In this document: piece after piece, positions 1-8,849 of the stretch | Numbering within the stretch: the stretch's first letter is position 1 | How the letters are laid out: the number at the start of each line of letters is the position of its first letter | Made by a program: the position numbers and the translations under genes | The notes under the pieces: model-generated | The model's database searches: none | Seen by the model: only the letters and a program-made list of their open reading frames with translations | Told to the model about the DNA's origin: nothing | Assembly: GCA_022787425.1 (NCBI GenBank) | Contig: JALFWB010000012.1 | Span: 1-43,884, forward strand | Direction: 5' to 3' | Source: Akkermansia sp. | GTDB taxonomy: Bacteria; Verrucomicrobiota; Verrucomicrobiia; Verrucomicrobiales; Akkermansiaceae | Length of the DNA: 43,884 nucleotides

Positions 1-629
1 ACATAGCCCGGGGTGAGCTCTGCAAATCCGGGGATATTCAGCGACGGGGAATTATTCATGCTTGGCATGGAGTAATTATATCATAATGGCAATTTTTGTC
101 GAGACTTAATTATAAAGGACGACTTATTGGAAGTCCCCATACTTCATTGTTGACAGTCTGAAGATGCTCCATGCAAACTGCCTCCAACTATGACGGAAGG
201 ACCACGAGAACGAGTTAGAGTTGCACGATCTACCCTCATAATCTCCGGAGTGAAACCCGGACGAGTATCTGAATAATGACCTGAAAGCAGCCCGCAAGTG
301 GGGTACGCCCGCACGGGACAGCAGCAAGCTGAAGGAGCAGGTTGGTGCGCATATGGGAAAAAGAAGCAAGGAGCCGACAACGGTGGCCAAACTATTCCAA
401 CATCTGAAGGTGGCGTATGCCGCTGACGTCAATCATTCCTTGCCGGAGTAATATTTCAGATTATCGCCCTTCCACGGAAGGATCAATAATCGCCTCTGAG
501 GGAGGGCAATGTTTGCTCAAAACGACACTGCGAACGATAGATGCCACATTCTCCCCCTTATCGTCAAGCCAAAAAAGGTAGAGGGGCTGTTTTCTGTAGA
601 AGAGAGGTGCGTGTGGGAGGCTTGACAGG
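1..629. other. gene-poor stretch at left edge
   Basis: No convincing intact gene is seen. The first 120 bases are A/T-rich with two TAATTATA words (73-80 and about 107-114). A small perfect inverted repeat, CCTTCC-AC-GGAAGG, is at 468-481. Apart from the possible remnant at 154-451 I see nothing else that can be named. Confidence 0.5.
154..451 (+). pseudogene. possible frameshifted gene remnant
   Basis: Two short open stretches follow each other in different frames. The first runs from about 154 to a TAA at 274-276 and contains an ATG at 190. The second runs from 254 to a TAA at 449-451 and has no good start of its own. Read together with a frame change near 262-276 they give one plausible hydrophilic, Arg/Lys-rich product (first part ...RSTLIISGVKPGRVSE, second part EYLNNDLKAARKWG...). 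A TGA at 151-153 closes the first frame upstream. I do not recognise the family. The stretch may be the decayed end of a gene or chance open frame; the coherent overlap at the frame change is the only support. Confidence 0.25.
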
Positions 630-650
630 GTGGGGGGAGGGGGGTATAAT
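622..650 (+). promoter_or_regulatory. consensus sigma-70 promoter, TTGACA-17-TATAAT
   Basis: A perfect -35 box TTGACA (622-627) and perfect -10 box TATAAT (645-650) are separated by 17 bp. The expected transcription start is near 657, only about 3 nt before the ATG at 660, so the transcript of the exported-protein/ABC-transporter operon would be close to leaderless. Confidence 0.85.
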
Positions 651-659
651 GGGGTGGGT

Positions 660-1085
660 ATGACACCGAAGAAGTCCATGATGGTGGCGGCCGCGGCGGT
701 TATAGGGGCCGGTGCGGCTTTGGTAGCGTTGACGCATATGCCGGCGGGGCGTGCGGAGGTGGTTGCGGTGCCGGTTGAGGGAGAGGAGGGGGTGCTCGTG
801 GATGCGGAGGTGAGGTTCAGCGGGAAGCCGGTGCGGCTTGTTATTCGCCAGCGGGGGAGGGTGTTGGCTGAGTTGGCGGAGGGGGCGGTGAGCCCGTGGT
901 GCACGACACTGCGCTTGCGTCAGCCGGCGGAAGTAGAGGTGGAGGCCGAGTGGCCCGAGGCCAAGGCTCCGCAGGCGGTGGAGTTACTGGTGCTGCCCCC
1001 CGGTAAGCCCGAGGTAAGTACCACCCGTTGGAGTGATGCCGAAGCCCCCGGAACCCTTCACGATATCTACAGCCTGCCATGGTAA
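660..1085 (+). CDS. small exported protein of unknown function, first gene of ABC transporter operon
   Basis: This encodes 141 aa starting at ATG 660. An in-frame GTG at 630 is excluded because it lies upstream of the -10 box. Residues 1-30 form a basic start followed by an Ala/Val-rich hydrophobic segment ending near AGRAE, consistent with a signal peptide or membrane anchor. The rest is rich in Val/Glu/Arg and looks like a beta-rich domain (VLVDAEVRFSGKPVRLVIR). Its stop TAA (1083-1085) overlaps the ATG of the ABC ATPase (1079), implying translational coupling. No His-rich loop or other sign of a ZnuA-type binding protein is seen, and it is far too short to be one. It may be an accessory periplasmic protein of the transporter. 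Family not recognised. Confidence 0.7.
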   Translation: MTPKKSMMVAAAAVIGAGAALVALTHMPAGRAEVVAVPVEGEEGVLVDAEVRFSGKPVRLVIRQRGRVLAELAEGAVSPWCTTLRLRQPAEVEVEAEWPEAKAPQAVELLVLPPGKPEVSTTRWSDAEAPGTLHDIYSLPW

Positions 1086-1843
1086 ATCCGGATCATATTT
1101 GTTGGGGAGGCGAGCACCGTCACACCTGTTCCCACGTCCTCGAAGTGCGGGATTTGGATGCCGCCTACGGCAAGACCGATGCCCTGCGTGGCGTCTCCTT
1201 TCGCATTCACTGCGGGCACACCCTGGCCCTGATCGGCCCGAACGGAGCAGGTAAATCAACCCTCATTAACGTCTTGGCCGGACTTATCCGCCCCGATCGC
1301 GGGCAGGTACTGTGGAACGGCTCCTCCCCGGACACCTGCCGCCGCGAGTTCGCCTTCCTCCCGCAGCGCACGGAAATCGATATGAGCTTCCCCCTGACTG
1401 TGCGGGCTTTGGTGAGCATGGGGCGCTATCCGATGCTCGGCCCTTGGCGCAGCCCCGGCCCGCATGATGTTGCCATCGTCGACCGCGCCTTGGAGGCCCT
1501 CGACCTTGTCCCCTTGCAGCAGCGGCAGATCGGCCGGCTTTCCGGGGGGCAGCTGCAGCGCGCTCTGCTGGCCCGAGCCGTTGCCCAAGAGGCGCATATC
1601 CTGCTGCTGGATGAGCCCTTCACCGGACTGGACGAACCCGGCACGGCATCCTTGGCTGAGCTCCTGCGCAGCTTGGCTGCAGAAGGCCGTCTGATCATCG
1701 CCTCCCACCACAACCTGCAGAATGCCGCCGACATTTTTGACCGTACCCTGCTGCTCCACCGCGAGACGATTGCCTACGGCCCGACCACTGATGTCCTCAC
1801 CCCGCATAACATCCAACGAGCCTTTGCTCACACTGCCCGATGA
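1079..1843 (+). CDS. metal-type ABC transporter ATP-binding protein
   Basis: This 254-aa protein is the ATPase subunit that powers uptake through the neighbouring permease at the cytoplasmic membrane. Walker A is GPNGAGKST, the ABC signature LSGGQ, Walker B ILLLDEPFTGLD, and the H-loop sits in IIASHH. It resembles ZnuC/MntB-type ATPases of the zinc/manganese/iron family; the paired permease supports that assignment. Metal specificity cannot be read from the sequence. The first 20 residues before the usual beta-strand start carry two Cys and four His (H6, C8, H13, H15, C17, H19), unusual for such ATPases and possibly a metal-binding tail. The ATG overlaps the upstream stop and the TGA overlaps the permease ATG at 1840. 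Confidence 0.9.
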   Translation: MVNPDHICWGGEHRHTCSHVLEVRDLDAAYGKTDALRGVSFRIHCGHTLALIGPNGAGKSTLINVLAGLIRPDRGQVLWNGSSPDTCRREFAFLPQRTEIDMSFPLTVRALVSMGRYPMLGPWRSPGPHDVAIVDRALEALDLVPLQQRQIGRLSGGQLQRALLARAVAQEAHILLLDEPFTGLDEPGTASLAELLRSLAAEGRLIIASHHNLQNAADIFDRTLLLHRETIAYGPTTDVLTPHNIQRAFAHTAR

Positions 1844-2676
1844 ACGAATTTTTGCAATTTCTCACCGAACCGCTGGCCTTGCGCAGCCTTTGGGCCTGTG
1901 CTGTTATCGGGTTTTCTAACGGATTCGTGAGTGCTACCGTCCTTCTGCGTCGCTCCTCGTTGCAAATCGGCACCCTCTCCTGCGCTCTGCTGCCGGGTAT
2001 AGCGTTGGCCATCCTCCTCTTCGGTCTGGTGCCGCTTATCATCCTCCCCGGCGCGATTCTGGCCGGACTTCTGGTGGGGCTCGGCTCACTCTTTGTTTCC
2101 CGCACCTCGCGCCTTGATCACGACACCTCTCTGTCCATCCTGCACACAACGGCTTTTGCTCTGGGGTATATCATCCTCATTCGTATTGGCCTACAACAAA
2201 AGGTGGATGACTGGTTGTTCGGCAACATCACCGGTATGGGTAACAGCGATCTGTGGGTGGCCTACATCACCGGTTCCGTTGCCGTGCTCGGCCTCACCGT
2301 CCTGCAGCGTCCGCTGCTCATCTACCTTTTCGACCCCCGGGGAGCCGCTTCAATCGGGATCCCCGTTCGAGCCTTCAGCTATGGTCTGTTCGCGCTCATC
2401 ATCTTGGTGCTCGTTTCCTCCCTGCAGGCCGTCGGAGCCTTCCTCACCCTGGGGCTGATGGTAGCACCTGCCGCGACCGTCTATCTGTTGACGGACCGCG
2501 CCGAGTGGCTCTTCTGGGGCGGAGGGTTGATCGGTGCCGGCGGCAGCGTGCTGGCCTTCTGCCTGTCCTACCCGCTCGGCTGGCATCCCGGAGCGACCAT
2601 TATCGTTGTCCTCGGGGTGCTTTTTCTGCTGGCGTATCTCTTTTCGCCCAAATACGGACTCTTCCGCCGCAGATAG
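1840..2676 (+). CDS. metal-type ABC transporter permease (ABC-3 family)
   Basis: This 278-aa, very hydrophobic protein has about eight membrane segments and looks like the ABC-3 family of zinc/manganese/iron permeases (ZnuB, MntC). A typical family stretch is SLQAVGAFLTLGLMVAPAAT near residues 190-215. It forms the channel for the ATPase encoded just upstream, with which it shares an ATGA overlap. No solute-binding protein gene follows; the next gene is a pseudopilin with its own promoter. The binding protein must therefore be elsewhere, or the small exported protein at 660 substitutes in part. Confidence 0.88.
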   Translation: MNEFLQFLTEPLALRSLWACAVIGFSNGFVSATVLLRRSSLQIGTLSCALLPGIALAILLFGLVPLIILPGAILAGLLVGLGSLFVSRTSRLDHDTSLSILHTTAFALGYIILIRIGLQQKVDDWLFGNITGMGNSDLWVAYITGSVAVLGLTVLQRPLLIYLFDPRGAASIGIPVRAFSYGLFALIILVLVSSLQAVGAFLTLGLMVAPAATVYLLTDRAEWLFWGGGLIGAGGSVLAFCLSYPLGWHPGATIIVVLGVLFLLAYLFSPKYGLFRRR

Positions 2677-2699
2677 TTGCCGCATTTCCAATTTTACGC

Positions 2700-2728
2700 T
2701 TGCAGCCCTCCCTTGCCTGTGGTAGAAT
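2700..2728 (+). promoter_or_regulatory. promoter of pseudopilin-lptD operon, TTGCAG-17-TAGAAT
   Basis: TTGCAG (2700-2705) and TAGAAT (2723-2728) are 17 bp apart. The predicted start of transcription falls at or within a base or two of the ATG at 2735, so the mRNA is probably leaderless. The malQ promoter has almost the same boxes and the same short distance to ATG. Confidence 0.7.
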
Positions 2729-2734
2729 GAGCGC

Positions 2735-3442
2735 ATGAAACAAGATCAATCTTTTCGACGTCGCCGTGGGTTTACGCTCATTGAGCTCATCGTCGTCATG
2801 GCAATTCTGGCTACTTTGGCGGTGCTGAGCGTGGCAGGTTTGGGTATGTACATGGACAAAGCGCGCGCAACTGCTGCTAACAAAGCGGCCAAGGACCTCG
2901 TTCAAGCCATCGCCAACTTTGTTGATGATCACAACGGCATGTTCCCCTTTGACACCGAGGCCACAGAGCCCGATGCCAAGGGCATGTACACCCTCATCAC
3001 AGCGGACGGCAAGGATTTCGGCATGATGGCCAACCTCACCAACCGCAACGGCGAGCGGAACAACAAAGGCACGGACTACATGGACAGCGACCTGAAGGAG
3101 GAAGCCAAGGACGGCCTGTACGAAAAGGACGGCAACTTGGGCTTTTATGACCCCTGGGGCAAGCCCTACCGCGTCATCATCGGCGCCGGCGAGCGCGAGG
3201 GAAGCATTGACCCCTTCACCGGCAAGGAGCTGCGCGCCAAGTACTTGGTATACAGCTTGGGTGCTGACGGCGAGGGTGACCCCGTGGGCGCGGATACCGC
3301 CGGCAAGAGCGGCAAGAGTGCCAAGAACGTGAAGAAGCCCAAGGGCAAGGCCGCCAAGAGGAAGGCTGCTGAAGCTGCCAAGGCTGCTGCTGAGGAGGCG
3401 AAGGAGGCCCAGGAAGACAACGTCTACTCGTGGAAGAAATGA
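2735..3442 (+). CDS. major pseudopilin, GspG-like
   Basis: This 235-aa protein has a classic type IV pilin/pseudopilin start: a basic leader, then the prepilin peptidase site G12/FTLIELIVVM with Glu at mature position 5, and a hydrophobic helix. The middle carries GspG features (DPWGKPYRV and YSLGADGEGD). The C-terminus ends in DNVYSWKK, the expected final strand of GspG, but about 39 residues of Lys/Ala/Glu-rich low-complexity sequence (about 189-227) are inserted just before it. It would be processed at the inner membrane and assembled into a type II secretion pseudopilus or related fibre. No other gsp gene is adjacent; the secretin locus is about 10 kb away. The gene overlaps the DAHP synthase gene by an ATGA. 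Confidence 0.85.
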   Translation: MKQDQSFRRRRGFTLIELIVVMAILATLAVLSVAGLGMYMDKARATAANKAAKDLVQAIANFVDDHNGMFPFDTEATEPDAKGMYTLITADGKDFGMMANLTNRNGERNNKGTDYMDSDLKEEAKDGLYEKDGNLGFYDPWGKPYRVIIGAGEREGSIDPFTGKELRAKYLVYSLGADGEGDPVGADTAGKSGKSAKNVKKPKGKAAKRKAAEAAKAAAEEAKEAQEDNVYSWKK

Positions 3443-4515
3443 CCTCTCTCAGCACCTTCATCACTGATGACGTCCGCATCGAAGGCATCCGCCCGCTGAT
3501 TTCCCCCGCGATCCTCATGGAGGACATCCCGGCGGATGCAGCGGCCTCCCAAGTGGTGTACCACGCCCGCGAGGAGTTCCGGCGCATCCTGAAGCACGAG
3601 GATGACCGCTTGGCCGTGATTGTGGGCCCTTGCTCCATCCACGATATGAAGGCCGCGCTCGACTACGGGCAGCGGTTGGCCGAGGCGCGGCAACGCTATG
3701 CGGAGGACTTGCTGCTCATCATGCGTGTCTATTTTGAGAAGCCGCGCACCACGATCGGCTGGAAAGGGCTCATCAACGACCCGGACATAGACGGCAGCTA
3801 CAACATCAACAAGGGCCTGCGCATGGCGCGCACGCTGCTACTGGAGCTGGCTCAGATGCAGGTTCCCTCCGCCACGGAGTTTTTGGACGTGATTACCCCG
3901 CAGTACATCAGCGACCTGATTGCCTGGGGAGCCATCGGCGCCCGCACGACGGAGAGCCAGATTCACCGCGAGCTGGCCAGCGGGCTTTCCATGCCCATCG
4001 GCTTCAAGAACGGCACCTCCGGCAGCATTCAGATTGCGGTGGACGGTGTCATCTCTGCGGAGCATCAGCACTGCTTCCTGTCTGTTACCAAGCAGGGTGT
4101 TTCCGCCATCGTCTCCACGAGCGGCAACGACTGCTGCCACCTGATTCTGCGCGGCTCGAGCCAAGGGCCGAACTACAGCGCGGAGCATGTGCAGCGCGCA
4201 TGGCAGACCCAGCAGAAGGCCCACATCGCCAATCGCATCATGATTGACTGCTCCCACGGCAACAGCCACAAGAAGTGGCAGGAGCAGCACTTGGTGGCGG
4301 AGGACGTGGCCGCCCAGTTGGCAGCCGGCAGCGAGCTCATCGGTGCCGTGATGATCGAGAGTAACATCAAGTCCGGCAACCAGAAGTGCTGCTGCCCGCT
4401 GGAGTACGGCGTGAGCATAACGGATGCCTGCGTGGACTGGGAGGGAACCCTAGCCATGCTGGATACGCTGGCTGCGGGCGTTCGAGCCCGTCGCGCCGCT
4501 AAACAACAAGCCTGA
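3439..4515 (+). CDS. 3-deoxy-7-phosphoheptulonate (DAHP) synthase, class I
   Basis: This condenses phosphoenolpyruvate and erythrose 4-phosphate, the first step of the shikimate pathway. At 358 aa it matches the class I AroF/G/H family in length. Visible motifs are GPCSIHD, the substrate-loop sequence GFKNGTSGSIQIAVDG and DCSHGNSHKKW. I chose ATG 3439, which overlaps the upstream TGA (3440-3442); an in-frame GTG at 3430 would add three residues. The F, G and H isozymes cannot be told apart here, so feedback specificity is unknown. Its place between a pseudopilin and a lipid acyltransferase is metabolically odd and probably reflects operon packing. Confidence 0.93.
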   Translation: MTSLSTFITDDVRIEGIRPLISPAILMEDIPADAAASQVVYHAREEFRRILKHEDDRLAVIVGPCSIHDMKAALDYGQRLAEARQRYAEDLLLIMRVYFEKPRTTIGWKGLINDPDIDGSYNINKGLRMARTLLLELAQMQVPSATEFLDVITPQYISDLIAWGAIGARTTESQIHRELASGLSMPIGFKNGTSGSIQIAVDGVISAEHQHCFLSVTKQGVSAIVSTSGNDCCHLILRGSSQGPNYSAEHVQRAWQTQQKAHIANRIMIDCSHGNSHKKWQEQHLVAEDVAAQLAAGSELIGAVMIESNIKSGNQKCCCPLEYGVSITDACVDWEGTLAMLDTLAAGVRARRAAKQQA

Positions 4516-4524
4516 TTTTTCTGC

Positions 4525-6363
4525 ATGCAAGAGGACACACCGGTCGAGACATCCCCCACCCCTCCGCAGGGTGCACCGGAGGGTGTGCCCTCCGAGCAGG
4601 AAAAAATCATGGACATCGAGAAGCTGGCCCCCATCACCCGCCGCTTCCCGCGCTTTCTGCGCAACGGTATCGAGAACTGGCTGGGGCTCTCCTACTTTAA
4701 CCGCGCTCACGATGCCATTGTGGCGGATTGGGCAGCGGGGTCGCAGGAGAACTTCTTTCGGTTGGCCTGTAAGCACCTGACGCTTAACTACGAGCTCGAC
4801 GGCGTGGAAAACATCCCGACGGAGGGTCCTTGTGTGGTGGTGAGCAACCACCCGCACGGTATGTCCGATGGCCTGATGATGGGGGATGCCGTCATGCGCG
4901 TGCGCAAAGATGTGCGCTTTGTGGTCAACAAGTTCCTGTGGTGCGTGCGCGGCATGCGCCCCTACGAAATTGTGGTGGACGTGTACGGAGGGGCGGAGGC
5001 TGCTCGGGAGAATCTGGTGGGCCTCAAAGCCATGCTCAACTGGCTGAAAAAGGGTGGGTGTGTGCTGGTATTTCCCAGCGGATCCGCTGCTTCGTATTCC
5101 GCGCAGGATGGGCGCGTGATCGATGACCCATGGAGCAAGACGATCGCCGCCATTGCCCGCAAGGCGAAGGCAAAGATTGTGCCCATGCACATCTCCGGCA
5201 GCACGGGGCGTCTCTTTCAGTGGGTCACTCGCCTGCACAAGCCCGCCCGCGTGCCGCTGCTGCCGCGCGAGATCAAGCGCGATGGTCGCACCCTGCACCG
5301 TCTGCGCATCGGAAAGCCCATTCCTCAGGAGGCCCTCAGTCTGCTGCCGGATGACGAGGCTGTGACCGATTTCATGCGCCTGTGCAGCATGTTGCTGAGT
5401 TACCCGAACATCGAGCTGCCTCAGGTGGGCAATGCAGGCACACCATTGCGCCCCATTGCCGGGCAGGAAGCCCCCGGGGATATTGAGCGGGAGCTGCAGG
5501 TCCTGCCGCCGGAGGCTCTCTGCTATGAGCACGACAACGGCGCGCTGAAGGTTTACGCCGCCCGGGCCGAGCAGATTCCGCATACCATGCGAGAGATTGC
5601 CATTCTCCGCGAACAGACCTTCCGAGAGGTGGGCGAGGGCACGGGTAACGAGCTGGACACCGATGTGTATGATGCCTATTACCTTCACCTTGTCATGTGG
5701 GATGACAAAGCCAAGGCCATCGCAGGTGCTTACCGCATGGGGCCCACGGACGAGATTGTGCCGACCAAGGGGCCGGAGGGTGTCTACAACTTCAACTACT
5801 TCCGCATTGATCCGCGCTTGGTGGAGCATCTGCGCTGCGGAGGGCTGGAGATGGGCCGCGCCATCATTACCAAACAGTATCAACGCCTTCCTGCCTCGCT
5901 GGACACCCTCTGGATGGGCATCGGGCGCTTCCTGAATACGCATCCGCAGTATCAAATGCTGTACGGTACAGTGAGTATCTCCGGCAGCTACAGCACGGCG
6001 GCTCGCTCACTTATTCACAGTTATCTGCTGCAATTCAGCTCGGATGCGGAGCTCGCCCGATGGATTGCTCCCAAGGAACCGGCAGATCGCGAGCGCCTTC
6101 GCAGCGAGGACGAGCGGTTGTTGGAAAAGGCACTGCGCGGGGATGTGCGTCTGCTCTCCCTGCTTGTCAGTTGGTTGGAAGCAGACGGTAAGGGCATCCC
6201 CGTGCTGCTTAAACAATACCTGCGCTTGGGCGGCAAGATGCTCGCCTTCAACGTTGACTACGGCTTCGGCAGCACCTTGGATTGCTTTGTAGTGGTGCAC
6301 CTCAAGGACACCCCCAAACGCATCCTGAAACGCTACCAGGGCAAAGATTCGGAAACAGCATAA
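4525..6363 (+). CDS. bifunctional acyltransferase: PlsC-type domain fused to OlsB/hemolysin-type N-acyltransferase
   Basis: This 612-aa protein has two domains. Residues about 60-310 form a PlsC-like acyltransferase with NHPHGMSDG (N108, H109, D115) and a VFPSGSA block. Residues about 345-590 form a GNAT-like domain of the ornithine-lipid/hemolysin type (EIAILREQTFREVGEG and LEMGRAIITKQYQ). The architecture matches OlsF-like enzymes, which make aminolipids by N- then O-acylation of an amino acid; ornithine or another amino-acid lipid is a reasonable but unproven product. It acts at the cytoplasmic face of the inner membrane. The first 28 residues are Pro/Glu-rich; an internal ATG at 4609 preceded by an AGGA is an alternative start. 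It lies 9 nt after the DAHP synthase gene and 11 nt before lptD. Confidence 0.85.
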   Translation: MQEDTPVETSPTPPQGAPEGVPSEQEKIMDIEKLAPITRRFPRFLRNGIENWLGLSYFNRAHDAIVADWAAGSQENFFRLACKHLTLNYELDGVENIPTEGPCVVVSNHPHGMSDGLMMGDAVMRVRKDVRFVVNKFLWCVRGMRPYEIVVDVYGGAEAARENLVGLKAMLNWLKKGGCVLVFPSGSAASYSAQDGRVIDDPWSKTIAAIARKAKAKIVPMHISGSTGRLFQWVTRLHKPARVPLLPREIKRDGRTLHRLRIGKPIPQEALSLLPDDEAVTDFMRLCSMLLSYPNIELPQVGNAGTPLRPIAGQEAPGDIERELQVLPPEALCYEHDNGALKVYAARAEQIPHTMREIAILREQTFREVGEGTGNELDTDVYDAYYLHLVMWDDKAKAIAGAYRMGPTDEIVPTKGPEGVYNFNYFRIDPRLVEHLRCGGLEMGRAIITKQYQRLPASLDTLWMGIGRFLNTHPQYQMLYGTVSISGSYSTAARSLIHSYLLQFSSDAELARWIAPKEPADRERLRSEDERLLEKALRGDVRLLSLLVSWLEADGKGIPVLLKQYLRLGGKMLAFNVDYGFGSTLDCFVVVHLKDTPKRILKRYQGKDSETA

Positions 6364-6374
6364 TCGGCACGATC

Positions 6375-8837
6375 GTGAATCACTCATCCCATCATCATTT
6401 TGCAGGAACGGGCAGCGCGAGGGTACTTATTCTCCTTGCGCTGAGCTTGGGCGGTGTGCTCGCCGCTGCACAACCGGAGCTCGTTCCGCTGCCCGATCGT
6501 ATCTTCGGCGGCAAGGGTTCCCCGGAACCCTCGACCAACCCGGTCATTGATCTTGCCGAGCGTTTGGTTAATTATGAAGCAACCCCCATTGCCCCCGCCA
6601 TTCCGGATAAAATGAGCTTGAGCGGTGAGGGGGCATCGCTGGAATATCAGGCGGAGACAAACACCCTGATTTACAGCACGCCGGAGGGTAAGCCCATGCA
6701 CTTGGTAACAAGCGAGGGTTTAGATCTGCGGGCTCGTCGCATTTCCCTGAACATGCAGGAGAAGGTCGCTGCTTTGGATGGTCCCTTGGTGCTCTACCAG
6801 GACGAATGCCTCGTCAAGTCCCCGGAGGGGGCCTCCTACAATTGGGAGAAGGAGGAGACGAAGCTGGGTGCCATGCGCGCCAAGGTGAACGGCATGATCC
6901 TGCGCGGCTCTTCCGCCGTCTACGGCAAAGATGAGAAGGGAAATTATCTTACGATTTATAACGCCTACATCTCTACGGAAGATGCAGCGGAACCCACTAC
7001 TTGGGTAGGTGCCGGTACCCTCACCGTGCGCCCGGGGCAGACGGGGACTGTTTCGCGACTCAGCTTGGCGGGCAAGGGCTTCGATGTTCCGGTGCCGATC
7101 CTCGGCTGGTTCCCCATCACCCACTCGCTCAACCCCAAGGAAGGGTATATGCCCGGCTTCGGTACTAAGTCCAACTGGGGTATGTTCCTCAAAAACAGCT
7201 ACGGCGTTCTTTTCGGTAACAAACGAACCGAGAAGGGCCGACCCACAGCGGATTATTTGGCTACCGTGCATGCAGACTATCGTGCGCGCCGTGGTTTTGC
7301 ACTCGGTTTGGATTTGGAGGACACGACCATGGCTCGTGAGTACCCGGAGATGCAGGGCATCAATACCTACCTCTTGGATGACATCGGCCACGACATCAAC
7401 CCCACCAATGCACCGCGCGACAATACCAAGCGTCGGCGTTATCGTATCTCGATGCAGGCACTCTACGACCTCAGTAAGCATCTGGAGCAGGATCATGCGG
7501 ACTGGTCCGTTGTTGCCAATTTGAACAAGTTTTCCGACCGGCATGTGTTATCGGATATGTTCGAGGAAGAGAGTATTCTGGAGGACAAGCCGGACAACAC
7601 TATACGGGCGGAGCGGCGCACCAAGCAGGATCAGCTGATGCTCTATGGGCGTTTTTCCCCAAACAAGTTCTACATGTCGGACTCGCGTGCCGAGGTTTCC
7701 TATTACCGCACTCGCGATGAACTGTGGAACACCGGCATCACCTACGAGGGTCGCACCGTGGCTTCTGTGATTCGTCAACATGTTACAGAGACTCAGCGTA
7801 TCGACTTTGAGAATCAGTTGGCTCAGGTCAGGGACAAAGAAACGCGGGAGTACTACACCCGCATGCTCAACAGCAAGGCCTATACACGCTTTAACACGAC
7901 ACATGAGCTTGCTGCAACGCTGAAGGTGGCACGCTTCCTGAACCTCACCCCCAAGGTTGGCGGTGCTTACACCGGCTATTACAGTGTGGACGGTGAGGGC
8001 GCGGATAATCGCTTTGTCGGTTATGTTGCCTGTGACTTGGATATCAAGCTGCACCGCACCTATGAGAACTTCTCCGTGCCGTCTTGGGGACTGCGCAGTC
8101 TCACTCATGTGCTGCACCCATACTCCACCATCACCTGCACGTCAATTTCTTCCTCCAATCAAAACGTTCCGCAGGTGGACAGTCTGTCGCACAGCCTCGG
8201 CACCAGCACGACTTCACCTGTTCCCATGGATCTGATGGGGATGAACGGTATCGACTCTTGGGGCAAGTGGTCCATGGTGCGCTTCGGTCTGAAGAATGAG
8301 TTTACCAGCGAATTGGACGGGGAGCAGCACAAGCTGCTCCACACGGACATGTTCGTTGACTACAACTTGGATAGCCCGTATTCCGATAACAGGTTCGGTA
8401 ATTTCTTCTTCCGTGCCACCCTGAACCCGACGGACCGTTTCTCGCTTTACTTCGACTCCAGCTCCCCTGTGTTCGGAGAGGGGGACAAGTACAGCCAGTA
8501 CAACGCCGGCTTCACCTACCAGCCCTTCTCTTGGTTGGAGACGCGCCTCGGGTATCGTTCGCTCAAGAATCACCCCATCCTGACCAGCACTGAGCAGCTG
8601 TATGCGTATGCTAATATCCGTATCAACGAGCGCTACTCCTTCGGTGGACAGTGGCACTGGGACTTTGAGAATAAACGTATGCCGATTCAGCAGTACACCA
8701 TCTTCCGCCACAGCGGGCCTTGGTACATAGGAGCTACGCTCTATATGCGTGATAACGGTGGTAAGAAGGAGACCGGTTTCGGCCTCTCCTTCACGCTGGA
8801 AGAAACCGGCTTCTCGCTGCCGGTTAAGTTCTTCTGA
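6375..8837 (+). CDS. lptD: LptD-like outer-membrane LPS assembly protein
   Basis: Starting at GTG 6375 gives 820 aa with a signal peptide (basic/His-rich start, then VLILLALSLGGVLAAA). An N-terminal OstA/LptA-like region (about 75-230) with short beta repeats is followed by a long beta-barrel region of alternating aromatic and polar strands, ending in a terminal phenylalanine (LPVKFF), typical for outer-membrane barrels. LptD with LptE inserts lipopolysaccharide into the outer leaflet. The start choice avoids overlap with the acyltransferase gene and places the signal peptide at the N-terminus. No clear ribosome-binding site is seen. Similarity is by architecture and not residue by residue, so a different OstA-family barrel is possible. 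Confidence 0.75.
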   Translation: MNHSSHHHFAGTGSARVLILLALSLGGVLAAAQPELVPLPDRIFGGKGSPEPSTNPVIDLAERLVNYEATPIAPAIPDKMSLSGEGASLEYQAETNTLIYSTPEGKPMHLVTSEGLDLRARRISLNMQEKVAALDGPLVLYQDECLVKSPEGASYNWEKEETKLGAMRAKVNGMILRGSSAVYGKDEKGNYLTIYNAYISTEDAAEPTTWVGAGTLTVRPGQTGTVSRLSLAGKGFDVPVPILGWFPITHSLNPKEGYMPGFGTKSNWGMFLKNSYGVLFGNKRTEKGRPTADYLATVHADYRARRGFALGLDLEDTTMAREYPEMQGINTYLLDDIGHDINPTNAPRDNTKRRRYRISMQALYDLSKHLEQDHADWSVVANLNKFSDRHVLSDMFEEESILEDKPDNTIRAERRTKQDQLMLYGRFSPNKFYMSDSRAEVSYYRTRDELWNTGITYEGRTVASVIRQHVTETQRIDFENQLAQVRDKETREYYTRMLNSKAYTRFNTTHELAATLKVARFLNLTPKVGGAYTGYYSVDGEGADNRFVGYVACDLDIKLHRTYENFSVPSWGLRSLTHVLHPYSTITCTSISSSNQNVPQVDSLSHSLGTSTTSPVPMDLMGMNGIDSWGKWSMVRFGLKNEFTSELDGEQHKLLHTDMFVDYNLDSPYSDNRFGNFFFRATLNPTDRFSLYFDSSSPVFGEGDKYSQYNAGFTYQPFSWLETRLGYRSLKNHPILTSTEQLYAYANIRINERYSFGGQWHWDFENKRMPIQQYTIFRHSGPWYIGATLYMRDNGGKKETGFGLSFTLEETGFSLPVKFF

Positions 8838-8849
8838 TCTCTGCGCGGC

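Noticed and set aside
461..904. 147-codon minus-strand open frame
   Set aside because: It overlaps the promoter and first half of the exported-protein gene, and its sequence is low-complexity Thr/Pro/Ser without domains.
4450..5955. 501-codon open frame on the minus strand
   Set aside because: It is antisense to the acyltransferase and DAHP synthase genes, which have clear motifs.
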